From positions 558,001 to 622,000 of the forward strand of contig NZ_BNCD01000001.1 of NCBI RefSeq assembly GCF_014656295.1: a stretch of 64,000 nucleotides of DNA, written 5' to 3'. This DNA is from Streptomyces sulfonofaciens (lineage in GTDB: Bacteria; Actinomycetota; Actinomycetes; Streptomycetales; Streptomycetaceae). Every line of letters starts with the position of its first letter. Positions within the stretch are counted from its first letter, which is position 1. Positions 15,770 through 23,532 of the stretch are shown here, in pieces. The position numbers and the translations under genes are program-made. The notes under the pieces are model-generated. The model was given only the letters and a program-made list of their open reading frames with translations. It was not told the DNA's origin and ran no database searches.

Positions 15770-17278
15770 GTGGCTCCGCGGTTCAGCAGGTCCCCTATGC
15801 GTGGTGCAGGCCGCGGTAGCCGGGCGTCCGGTGCGAACGGCGACGGCAGTGGGGCGGGTGCCCGGACACGGCCCGTCGGCCGTCCCACCGGCGAGCCCGC
15901 CGTACGCGGCTCCGCAGCGGGCGAAGCGGATCATGACACGGCGCACGACGAAGCGCACGGCCCTGCCAGCGACCCTGCCCTCGGCCCCGCCCTCGGCCCC
16001 GCCCGCGACAGGGCGCAGGACACGGTGGATGCCGCCCACGGCAGTGTCCACGACGGCGTCCACGACGGCATCCACGACGGCGCACATGGTGGGGCACACA
16101 CTGCCGTACGCCGCTCCGGCCCCGGCGGCCCGCACCGGGCGGACCCTCATCGGGCAGGCCCCCATCGGTCAGGCTCGCACGGGGCGAACCTCCGTCGGGC
16201 GGACCCGCACCGCGCGAACCCCCGCCGGGCGGGCCTGCGGGCGGCCGCGGCGGTACTGGTGCTCGTCGCCGCGGTGCTGGGGCAGGGCGTGCCGGCCCAC
16301 GGGACGGCGGCCGGGGACGGCGCCGGCCGCGTCGTGGGGGTCGCAACAGGGGCCGCGGGCACGGCAGGCGCGGTGGCCCGGGCGGCTGGGGCGGCCGGGG
16401 GAGCCGTGGTGCAGGTCCGCGGGCCCGGGTCACCGGATGACGCCTGGCGGGAGCGTGCCGGACGCGACGTGCCGAACCGCCCGGTTCCCGGCGATCCGGG
16501 CCATGCGCCCCGGGGGGAACGGGACGACGGCGGTGCCCGGGACGACGGGGTGCCCGGGGGCGGGCCGGGGCGGGGCCACGAGCTGCCGGGCGGCGGCCCG
16601 GAGCAGCCCGGTCAGGACGGCGAGGACGACCGGTGGTGGGAGGCGGTGCCGAGGGAACCGGGGACGCGCGGCGAACGGGAGCGGCACCAGGGGCATCGCC
16701 ATCAGCACCACCACCGCCATCACCACGATCGTCACGGGGTGCACCCGGGCCGGGGGCCGTCCGACACGGCGGACGGATCGTCCCGGCCGCACGGCGAGCA
16801 CGGCACGAACCCGAGGGTCGGCACGAACCCAAGGGGCACCAGGGATGCCAGAGACGCCAGGGACAGGAGGGATGGGCAGGACGGGAGGGATGGGCAGGAC
16901 AGGAGGGACGGGCAGGACGGGAGGGACGGGCGGGACGGAAGGAAGGGGAACCCGGAGCCGGGCCGGGCCGCCGGGGGGAGGGCGGCCTCCCCGACGGAGC
17001 CGGGCACCGGGCGGGTGGGGGCCTCGCCGGACGGCGGCGAGCACGGCCGGGCACGGCAGCGGCGCGACGGTGACGCGGACGCGGGCGCGAACGCGGTGGG
17101 GAGTGACGGGGACGGCACGTCGACCGGCGAGCCCGGACGCACGGTGGACGCGGCGGGCCGGGGAGCGGGCCGGGTGCGGATGGGTACGGCGGAGTCCGGG
17201 GTGGTCTCGTTCGGGGCGGGCCTGGTGTTCATCGGGCTCGGCCTCGGATTCCTGGGCGTGCGGTTGCGCAGAGGGTGA
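15770..17278 (+). CDS. Repeat-rich anchored protein of unknown function
   Basis: I do not recognise this 502-aa product. GTG 15770 has GGAGGGG ending 9 nt upstream, a good site. A hydrophobic stretch near 155-172 (LRAAAAVLVLVAAVLGQG) resembles a signal anchor, and a second at ~478-497 (SFGAGLVFIGLGLGFLGVRL) before basic residues resembles a C-terminal membrane anchor. Between them the chain is disordered: (V/I)HDG and HRA(D/G/N)P-type repeats, a His-rich patch (HQHHHRHHH), and a collagen-like stretch of G-X-Y type (DGQDGRDGQDRRDGQDGRDG). It is probably extracytoplasmic with the C terminus in the membrane. The repeats suggest rapid change. The reading frame could be shorter than given. Confidence 0.55.
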   Translation: MAPRFSRSPMRGAGRGSRASGANGDGSGAGARTRPVGRPTGEPAVRGSAAGEADHDTAHDEAHGPASDPALGPALGPARDRAQDTVDAAHGSVHDGVHDGIHDGAHGGAHTAVRRSGPGGPHRADPHRAGPHRSGSHGANLRRADPHRANPRRAGLRAAAAVLVLVAAVLGQGVPAHGTAAGDGAGRVVGVATGAAGTAGAVARAAGAAGGAVVQVRGPGSPDDAWRERAGRDVPNRPVPGDPGHAPRGERDDGGARDDGVPGGGPGRGHELPGGGPEQPGQDGEDDRWWEAVPREPGTRGERERHQGHRHQHHHRHHHDRHGVHPGRGPSDTADGSSRPHGEHGTNPRVGTNPRGTRDARDARDRRDGQDGRDGQDRRDGQDGRDGRDGRKGNPEPGRAAGGRAASPTEPGTGRVGASPDGGEHGRARQRRDGDADAGANAVGSDGDGTSTGEPGRTVDAAGRGAGRVRMGTAESGVVSFGAGLVFIGLGLGFLGVRLRRG

Positions 17279-17635
17279 CGGGGGCGCGAGGAGCATGGGG
17301 AACCACGCCTGCTCACCCCACTACGACTCCCTCCTACTCCTCCCGGCCCCCGCCCCTGACCCCCGGCGTCTGACCCCCGGCCCCTGGCCCCCGGCGTCTG
17401 ACCCCCGGCCCCCGGCCGCTGGCCCCAGACCCCCGGCCGCCGGAGCCGGACCCCGTCCGGCCCGGGACCCCGTACAGCTCCGCCGCACATCCCACACCGC
17501 TCCGTCGCACGTCCGCCCGCAGCCGGGCGGTGCACCCCGCCATGGGTCATGACCTGCGCGGGTGGATGGCGGGTGCAGGGAGATCGGGGTGGGGCTGGGC
17601 CTTCGGTGGATGGGGGCATGGGAGACAATGGGGGC
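17279..17635. other. Gap with degenerate CCCCGG repeats
   Basis: No gene seen. Bases ~17345-17450 consist of degenerate repeats of CCCCCGGCCCCTGGC and CCCCGGCGTCTGAC type. Bases ~17560-17635 carry GGTGGATGG-type direct repeats leading into the Bpa start. Confidence 0.5.
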
Positions 17636-18178
17636 ATGGAGAAGCCGAGTAACGAAAGGTCGCAGGAGAGCCCGAAGGTTCTGGTAGTGGGCCAGGACGG
17701 GATGGCGCTCGGCGGCGGAGACAACGAGGACTCCCGCGAGGTCTCGGTGACGGACCAGGTGGAGCAGCCCGCGAAGGTCATGCGCATCGGCAGCATGATC
17801 AAGCAGCTCCTGGAGGAGGTGCGCGCGGCTCCCCTCGACGAGGCGAGCAGGCAGCGCCTCAAGGAGATCCACTCAAGCTCCGTGAAGGAGCTGGAGGACG
17901 GCTTGGCGCCGCAGCTTGTGGAGGAGCTGGAGCGCCTGTCCCTCCCGTTCACCGACGGCACCACACCCACCGACGCGGAGCTGCGCATCGCGCAGGCCCA
18001 GTTGGTCGGCTGGCTCGAGGGCCTCTTCCACGGGATCCAGACGACGCTGTTCGCCCAGCAGATGGCCGCGCGCGCCCAACTGGAGCAGATGCGCCGCGCC
18101 CTGCCCCCGGGCGTCGTCCCGGCGGAGGAGGGCGACGACCCGCGCACCGGCGGCCGCTCGGGCGGCCCGTACCTGTAA
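17636..18178 (+). CDS. bpa: Bacterial proteasome activator Bpa
   Basis: A 180-aa ATP-independent ring activator of the 20S proteasome (Bpa/PafE family). Most of the chain is a four-helix-type domain (KVMRIGSMIKQLLEEVRAAPLDEA to QLVGWLEGLFHGIQTTLFAQQMAARAQLEQM). The C terminus ends GGPYL, corresponding to the GQYL tail of the mycobacterial protein that docks in the alpha-ring pockets and opens the gate. ATG 17636 follows GGGGGC; an in-frame ATG at 17618 would add MGDNGG. The proteasome genes are not in this window. It is convergent with a kinase gene across a very strong terminator. Confidence 0.92.
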   Translation: MEKPSNERSQESPKVLVVGQDGMALGGGDNEDSREVSVTDQVEQPAKVMRIGSMIKQLLEEVRAAPLDEASRQRLKEIHSSSVKELEDGLAPQLVEELERLSLPFTDGTTPTDAELRIAQAQLVGWLEGLFHGIQTTLFAQQMAARAQLEQMRRALPPGVVPAEEGDDPRTGGRSGGPYL

Positions 18179-18254
18179 ACCGGCGCCCCGGCGCTCCTGG
18201 TGCCCCGGCGCCTGCCGCCGGGCGCCGCGCGTACGCACAGCCGGCCGGACCGGC

Positions 18255-18294
18255 GCGACAGCCCGGACGCGGTCGACCGCGTCCGGGCTGTCGC
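18255..18294. terminator. 40-bp perfect palindrome between convergent bpa and kinase genes
   Basis: Every base from 18255 to 18294 pairs around the centre GGTC|GACC, giving an 18-bp stem with a 4-nt loop on either strand. It lies 77 bp beyond the bpa stop and is best read as a strong bidirectional terminator. Confidence 0.82.
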
Positions 18295-18299
18295 ACGCT

Positions 18300-18668
18300 G
18301 TCACGCCCCGCGCGTCCCCGCGCCCGCGCCCCGGCGCGTCCCCCTCCGGCACGTCCCGCACCCGCAGGGCCGCGCACCCGTAGGGCCACGCCTCGGCAGC
18401 CGCGTGCCTCGGCAGCCGCGTGCATGGGCAGCGGCGCGCATCGGCAGGCTCGTGCCCGCTCGCAAACCTGAACGCCTCCGCACCGCTGCACCGGCGCCGT
18501 GCGCCCGCACACCCGCGTACCGGAACGATGAGCCCGCGCGCCCTGGAAGCACCGAGCCCCCGCGTACCGGAACCACCGAGTCCGCGCGTACCGGAAGCAC
18601 CGAACCCCCGCGTACCGCCTGCCGTGCGCCCCTGTCGCCCTGTCGCCCTGTCGCCCTGTCGCCCCAGT
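18300..18668. repeat. Repeat-rich gap
   Basis: No gene seen. Bases ~18400-18440 repeat GTGCCTCGGCAGCCGC-like units. Bases ~18547-18620 hold about three copies of a roughly 30-bp unit containing CGCGTACCGGAA and CACCGA. Bases ~18628-18664 repeat CCTGTCGC four times. Confidence 0.6.
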
Positions 18669-18696
18669 CGGCGCTGCACTGCGCAGTGCAGCGCCG
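18669..18696. terminator. 28-bp perfect palindrome after the PASTA kinase gene
   Basis: The arms CGGCGCTGCACTGC and GCAGTGCAGCGCCG are exact reverse complements and meet directly. The site begins 11 bp beyond the stop of the minus-strand kinase. It can fold as a 12-bp stem with a 4-nt loop. Confidence 0.78.
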
Positions 18697-18706
18697 CTAC
18701 CGGCCG

Positions 18707-20338
18707 TCAGGCCGGCGGGTTGCCCGTCGAGACGTCGAACTGGATCTGCGGCGGGTCCTTCGGGTCGAAGTCCGTGTCGGCCTTGGGGGACTGGTGCATG
18801 ACCGTGTCCTGGCCGTAGGTGTTCTCGTCGATGTCCGTGATGTCGTAGCGCCACCCGGCCGCCTGGAGGCATGCCTGGACCGACTTCCAGTTCTTGAACT
18901 GGAAGTCGGGCATCTGGACCTTCTTGGGGTCGTTGTACGACTCCTCGGGCTCCGTGCACGCGGTGGTCTCGATCGTCTTCGTCAGGTCGGGGCCGCGGTG
19001 GCCCGCCACCGCGGACGGCGACTTGTCGGGCTGGTCGGCGGCCTGGCCGTCGCCGTGGTTCAGCGACAGGGCCGTGATGACTCCGCCGACGACGACCAGT
19101 GCCGCGACGATCGAGCCGACGATCAGCGGCGCGTTGCTCCTGCGGCCCCCGCCGACGGGGTGTGACGCCGCGGTGCTCGGCTGGGGCGAGATCGGGTACG
19201 GGGCCGGGGCGCCCGCGCCGGGCACTCCGTACGCGCCGGGAGCGCCCGTGGTGGGCGCCGGGGTCTGGTAGCCCGGCTGCGGATAGCCGTATCCGGGGGC
19301 CGGGGCGGGGGTGCCGTAGGGGCCCGGCTGGTAGGGGGTCTGGACCGGGCCGGTCGGAGCCGGGGTGCTCTGGTCGACGGGCGGGAAGACCGCGGAGCCC
19401 ACGCCCTGGCCGCTGGCCGACTGCGCGCCCGGCACGATGCTGGGCGCCGCGGGCTGCAGCGACTGGGCGACGCGCAGGCACTCGTCGCGCATCGCCTCGG
19501 CGCTGGGGAAGCGCTCGTTCGGGTTCTTCCGCAGGGCGCGGGCGACGAGGGCGTCCACCGCCGGGGGCAGTGCGCGGTTGATCGAGGAGGGGGCCACCGG
19601 CTCCTCCTGGACGTGCGCGTACGCGATGGCCAGCGGGGAGTCCGCGTCGAACGGGAGCCGGCCGGTGACCAGTTGGAAGAGCATGATGCCGACGGAGTAG
19701 AGGTCGGAGCGCGCGTCGACGCCGCGGCCGAGGGCCTGCTCGGGCGAGAGGTACTGGGGGGTGCCGACGACCATGCCGGTCTGGGTCATCGAGGTGACGC
19801 CGGACTGCATGGCGCGGGCGATGCCGAAGTCCATGACCTTGACCACATTGCGCTTGGTCATCATCACGTTGCCCGGCTTGATGTCCCGGTGCACCAGGCC
19901 CATCTCGTGGCTGATCTCCAGTGCGGCGAGCACGTCCGCGGTGATCCTCAGGGCCTTGTCGGCGGGCATCGCGCCGTACTGCCGCACGTCCTGGTCGAGG
20001 ACCGAGCCGAGCGGGCGGCCCTCGATGTACTCCATGACGATGTAGGGGGTGGTGCCGACACCCTGGAGCTCGTCCTCGCCGGTGTCGAAGACCGAGACGA
20101 TGTTGGTGTGCGTGAGCTTCGCCACTGCCTGGGCCTCGCGGCGGAACCGCTCGCGGAACGCCTGCTCGCGGCCTAGCTCGGTGTGCAGGGTCTTGATCGC
20201 GACATGGCGGTCGAGCACCGAGTCGTACGCCAGGTGCACGGAGGCCATGCCGCCTTCGCCGAGCAGGTCACGAAGCTGGTACCGACCGCCGGCCACGGAA
20301 CGCCCCGCGTACCGGCCCTGTGCGCCGTCCTGGCTCAT
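18707..20338 (-). CDS. Membrane Ser/Thr protein kinase with one PASTA domain
   Basis: A 543-aa PknB-type kinase. The glycine loop GEGGMASVH and invariant Lys (VAIKTL) open the kinase domain at ~20-280, with HRDIKPGN near 150, DFG, and the activation segment TQTGMVVGTPQYLSPEQ. A Pro/Gly/Tyr-rich juxtamembrane linker (residues ~310-390) leads to one TM (~398-422). Outside is a single PASTA-like domain at ~472-536 (KNWKSVQACLQAAGW...VSTG), which in this family senses peptidoglycan fragments or lipid II. ATG 20338 follows GGGGGAC; the gene is divergent from a second kinase gene. Ligand and substrates are unknown. Confidence 0.93.
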   Translation of the reverse strand: MSQDGAQGRYAGRSVAGGRYQLRDLLGEGGMASVHLAYDSVLDRHVAIKTLHTELGREQAFRERFRREAQAVAKLTHTNIVSVFDTGEDELQGVGTTPYIVMEYIEGRPLGSVLDQDVRQYGAMPADKALRITADVLAALEISHEMGLVHRDIKPGNVMMTKRNVVKVMDFGIARAMQSGVTSMTQTGMVVGTPQYLSPEQALGRGVDARSDLYSVGIMLFQLVTGRLPFDADSPLAIAYAHVQEEPVAPSSINRALPPAVDALVARALRKNPNERFPSAEAMRDECLRVAQSLQPAAPSIVPGAQSASGQGVGSAVFPPVDQSTPAPTGPVQTPYQPGPYGTPAPAPGYGYPQPGYQTPAPTTGAPGAYGVPGAGAPAPYPISPQPSTAASHPVGGGRRSNAPLIVGSIVAALVVVGGVITALSLNHGDGQAADQPDKSPSAVAGHRGPDLTKTIETTACTEPEESYNDPKKVQMPDFQFKNWKSVQACLQAAGWRYDITDIDENTYGQDTVMHQSPKADTDFDPKDPPQIQFDVSTGNPPA

Positions 20339-21095
20339 GTTCTGCGTCCCCCATCGGCGCGGGCGGTGGCCGCCCGGGCGCTCCCGCGTTTGGTGATCGA
20401 ATGCCCTATCCCGGGCCAAGTCTGCCCGAGGGCACCGACACGTCAAGCTCGGTGCCCGTTCCGTGACCGTACGGCCGGGAAGCGTCGCGGAAGCGTTACA
20501 GGGCGGCACGGGGGCGCCGGGGCCGGGCCCCGTGGCACCGTCCACCCGCCTGCCCCGGCCACCGCCCGCCGAGCCGCGGGCCACCGCCCGCCGGTCCGCG
20601 GAACCGCCCTTCGGCCACCGCCCGCCGGTCCATCGGTATCGGCCACCGGGAGCCGGTATCGGCCACGAGGTGCCGGTGACCGTCACCGGTCACCGGTAAC
20701 CGCCGGTACGCGGGGGACGAGCGGGGCGTTCTTGCTCACTCGGCTCTGGCCGGAATCCGCGGAAAGCTCTTCCTTTTCCTTCGGTTTCCCGCCCTTTTCT
20801 TTGCATTTCTTATGGGTCTGCAAAGAGCCGCTTCCCCGGTGCCGACGGATTCCGTTTCCGCCCCCGCGCCGACCCCGGCCGCTTCCCCCAGGTCGGTCCC
20901 GGATTTGCGGTGCGCGGCGGCAAGCGGTTTGATGGCCGGTCGCCCGCGGTCCGGCCGTCCGGTCGGCCATCCCGGAACGGCGTGGTGCGCGGAGGCTGTA
21001 GCGTGGCCCGTGGAGACCCCGGAGGACCGTAACAGCCACCGCGCGGTCGCGGGAGCACACCGCACGGACGCGGGCAGATACGACGGCGAGGACAG
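20339..21095. other. Divergent kinase promoter region
   Basis: No gene seen in 757 bp. Bases ~20745-20825 are distinctly T-rich (runs such as CTTTTCCTTCGG and CCCTTTTCTTTGC) and are the likeliest promoter area. Bases ~20560-20700 contain GCCACCGCCCGCCG and CCGGTATCGGCCAC-type direct repeats. Confidence 0.5.
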
Positions 21096-22661
21096 ATGGC
21101 ACAGACGCAGCGCGCCCAGGGCCCGTCCGACCCCGAGGCGACTGGCGGTGGTATGTCAGATGCGCCGGAAATGTGGGGTAACGGCGGGCTTGTCGGGGAT
21201 GGCCGGTACCGGTTGACCGGCAGACTCGGCCGGGGCGGCATGGCCGAGGTGTTCGCCGCCGAGGACGTCCGGCTCGGCCGCACCGTCGCCGTCAAGCTGC
21301 TCCGCGCCGACCTCGCCGAGGACCCGGTCTCCAAGGCCCGCTTCACGCGCGAGGCCCAGTCGGTGGCGGGCCTCAACCACCACGCGGTGGTCGCTGTCTA
21401 CGACTCCGGCGAGGACGTCGTCGGCCACAGCACCGTCCCGTACATCGTCATGGAGCTCGTCGAGGGCCACACCATCCGCGACCTGCTGCTCAACGCCGAG
21501 GCGCCGGGCCCCGAGCAGGCGCTGATCATCGTCTCCGGAGTGCTGGAGGCGCTGGCCTACTCGCACCAGCACGGCATCGTGCACCGCGACATCAAGCCCG
21601 CGAACGTGATCATCACCAACACCGGTGCGGTCAAGGTGATGGACTTCGGCATCGCCCGCGCCCTGCACGGCGCACAGCAGACGATGACCCAGACCGGCAT
21701 GGTCATGGGCACGCCCCAGTACCTCTCGCCCGAGCAGGCGCTCGGCAAGGCCGTCGACCACCGCTCCGACCTGTACGCGACCGGCTGCCTGCTCTACGAA
21801 CTGCTCGCGCTGCGCCCGCCGTTCACCGGCGAGACCCCGCTCTCCGTGGTCTACCAGCACGTCCAGGACCCGCCCGTGCCGCCGTCCCGGGTGCTGGGCG
21901 AGGTGCCGCCCGAGCTGGACGGCCTGGTGATGCGCGCGCTGGCGAAGGAGCCGGACGACCGGTTCCAGACCGCGGAGGAGATGCGCGGCCTGGTCCAGTA
22001 CGCCCTCCAGATGCTCTACGACCAGGGCAGCCACACCGGCACCTGGAACACCGGGCCGGTGGACGTGCACGAACGCGGCAACACCCCTGCCATGGGCCTC
22101 GGGGGCACCACCGCGCTGCCGCACCCCGGCGAGCACGGCACGACCCAGGTCCCCCTGCTCCAGCCGCACGGCGCCGGCGGGCCCGACAGGCGCCGGGGCG
22201 GGGGCCGCGGCAAGGTGTGGCTGCTCGCGGTCCTCGCGGTGCTCGTGATCGCCGCGGGCGTCGCGGTCGCACTCCAGAACGGGGGCGGCGGCGGAGGCTC
22301 GCCCGCCACCCACGAGTCGCCGGCCACCACCCCGTCGAGCGACGACCAGCAGCCCAGCGAGAGCACCGGCGACGAGGGCACGGACGACACCACGGAGCCC
22401 GGCACGGGCTCCGACGCCGGCACCGGCTTCACTCCGTCCGCACCGCAGACGAGCGGTGACCAGGGCAACCCGACGCCCACGGAGAACACCCCGTCGGGCC
22501 GTCCCACGCCGACCCAGAAGCCCACGCCGACCCAGAAGCCGACCGACGACGACCCGCCGCCCCCGAGCGAACAGCCGTCCGGCGATCCGACCGACACGAT
22601 CGGCGGCGACGACGGCGGCGGCCCGGGCGCGACCGGCGGCACCGGCTCCGGCGGCGAGTGA
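21096..22661 (+). CDS. Membrane Ser/Thr protein kinase with disordered ectodomain
   Basis: A 521-aa Hanks-type kinase closely related to its divergent neighbour in the catalytic part: GRGGMAEVF and VAVKLL near 48-70, HRDIKPAN near 162, MDFGIA, and TQTGMVMGTPQYLSPEQ. A linker leads to one TM at ~372-391 (VWLLAVLAVLVIAAGVAVAL). The outer part has no PASTA domain. It is a ~125-residue Thr/Pro/Ser/Asp-rich tail with TPTQKP repeats and a Gly-rich end, a plausible O-mannosylation stalk. ATG 21096 is preceded by GAGGACAG. The two kinases probably share regulation through the gap between them. Confidence 0.92.
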   Translation: MAQTQRAQGPSDPEATGGGMSDAPEMWGNGGLVGDGRYRLTGRLGRGGMAEVFAAEDVRLGRTVAVKLLRADLAEDPVSKARFTREAQSVAGLNHHAVVAVYDSGEDVVGHSTVPYIVMELVEGHTIRDLLLNAEAPGPEQALIIVSGVLEALAYSHQHGIVHRDIKPANVIITNTGAVKVMDFGIARALHGAQQTMTQTGMVMGTPQYLSPEQALGKAVDHRSDLYATGCLLYELLALRPPFTGETPLSVVYQHVQDPPVPPSRVLGEVPPELDGLVMRALAKEPDDRFQTAEEMRGLVQYALQMLYDQGSHTGTWNTGPVDVHERGNTPAMGLGGTTALPHPGEHGTTQVPLLQPHGAGGPDRRRGGGRGKVWLLAVLAVLVIAAGVAVALQNGGGGGGSPATHESPATTPSSDDQQPSESTGDEGTDDTTEPGTGSDAGTGFTPSAPQTSGDQGNPTPTENTPSGRPTPTQKPTPTQKPTDDDPPPPSEQPSGDPTDTIGGDDGGGPGATGGTGSGGE

Positions 22662-23280
22662 GCTGAAGCCCGGGGCCGGACGGCCACCGGACCCCTCCCC
22701 GAGCCGTCCCGGGCCGCGCTCGACGGGTGCGTCACGGGCCGCGCTCCACGGCCGCGTCGCAAGCCGTGCCCCACGGGACGTGCTCCACGTCCACGGGTGC
22801 GTTCAGGGGTCCGTTCAGGGGTGCGTTCAGGGTCGCGGGCCCGGTGCCCGCGCCGGAGCTGCCGGCGTCGAAGCGTCACCCGAACGGCGGCTCCGGAGGG
22901 CGTGCGCGAGGACCACCGCGCTCCGTACGGGCCGGGGACGCCGCTCGTACGGGGAAGCGCCCGTCGTACGAGCAAGGACCCCGGGCGTACGGCCAAGGGC
23001 GCCGGCGCCCCCACGCACCGGCGCCCCCGCAACGGGGCCCGTACCACGTCCCTTCCCGGCCCCCTGGTACCCGCCCGGGCCCGGTGCATGCCCGCGCAGG
23101 ACGGGCCGCGGGCGCCCGCCGCGAGACGCCGCACCCCTGCCCCCGCACGCACCGGGTGCCACGGGGGCCGAGCCTTCCGCGATCTCTTCCGCTGCTCCGG
23201 TCGGCGGGATAACGTGCCGGTGTTCCGGTGGCCTGCGAGGCTGGGAAGCGGTTGATCCAGGGCCCTGACCAGCAGCGTTG
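22662..23280. other. Gap downstream of kinase gene, repeats, no gene seen
   Basis: Direct repeats of GGGCCGCGCTC (about 22710 and 22738) and GCGTTCAGGGGT (about 22800-22835, roughly 2.5 copies). CGTACG-containing segments recur between 22925 and 22995. I see no start with a ribosome site or recognisable protein. Confidence 0.5.
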
Positions 23281-23293
23281 TCAGAATCTCGGT

Positions 23294-23317
23294 TTTTACT
23301 TGGAAATCCAAGCAAAA
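23294..23317. promoter_or_regulatory. Palindrome 1 in the bkdA leader
   Basis: CTTGGA (23299-23304) and TCCAAG (23307-23312) flank AA, and the symmetry extends through TTTT on the left and AAAA on the right with one unpaired base each side. It lies in an AT-rich island and has the size of a dimeric regulator site. BkdR is a candidate ligand. Confidence 0.55.
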
Positions 23318-23335
23318 TCGCAGGTCAGACAGGGT

Positions 23336-23351
23336 TTCGCAGATATGCGAA
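23336..23351. promoter_or_regulatory. Palindrome 2 in the bkdA leader
   Basis: TTCGCA-GATA-TGCGAA is a perfect inverted repeat with 6-bp arms. Its centre is about 38 bp after that of palindrome 1. It could be an operator half of the same control region. Confidence 0.5.
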
Positions 23352-23363
23352 GCTCTGGGTAAC

Positions 23364-23381
23364 GTGCCCTTTGCAGGGCAC
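23364..23381 (+). promoter_or_regulatory. Palindrome 3 / leader hairpin before bkdA
   Basis: GTGCCCT-TTGC-AGGGCAC has perfect 7-bp arms and a 4-nt loop. If transcription starts upstream it forms a hairpin in the 5' leader about 150 nt before the bkdA start; otherwise it is a third operator. Confidence 0.5.
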
Positions 23382-23532
23382 TCGCCGGAGCACCTGTCAC
23401 GCCTGTTCCCGGCCGAGTCGCACCCACCCCGTGCGGGGCCGGGGCCGGGCGAGCCGTTCCCTCCAGTCCACCAGGACAGGGGGGTTCCCCGTTCCCGGCG
23501 ACCCCGGGGGCAGGACCGACGGAGGAGCACAC

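Noticed and set aside
16850..16960. Collagen-like stretch as a true collagen-domain protein
   Set aside because: Only about seven G-X-Y triplets, interrupted, without Pro; it reflects a local DNA repeat.
18255..18294. The 40-bp palindrome as an attachment or recombination site
   Set aside because: No integrase, direct repeats or mobile genes are nearby; its place between convergent genes fits a terminator.
23336..23351. TTCGCA-GATA-TGCGAA as a promoter element
   Set aside because: The spacing to any -35-like hexamer is poor and the symmetry is perfect, which favours an operator.
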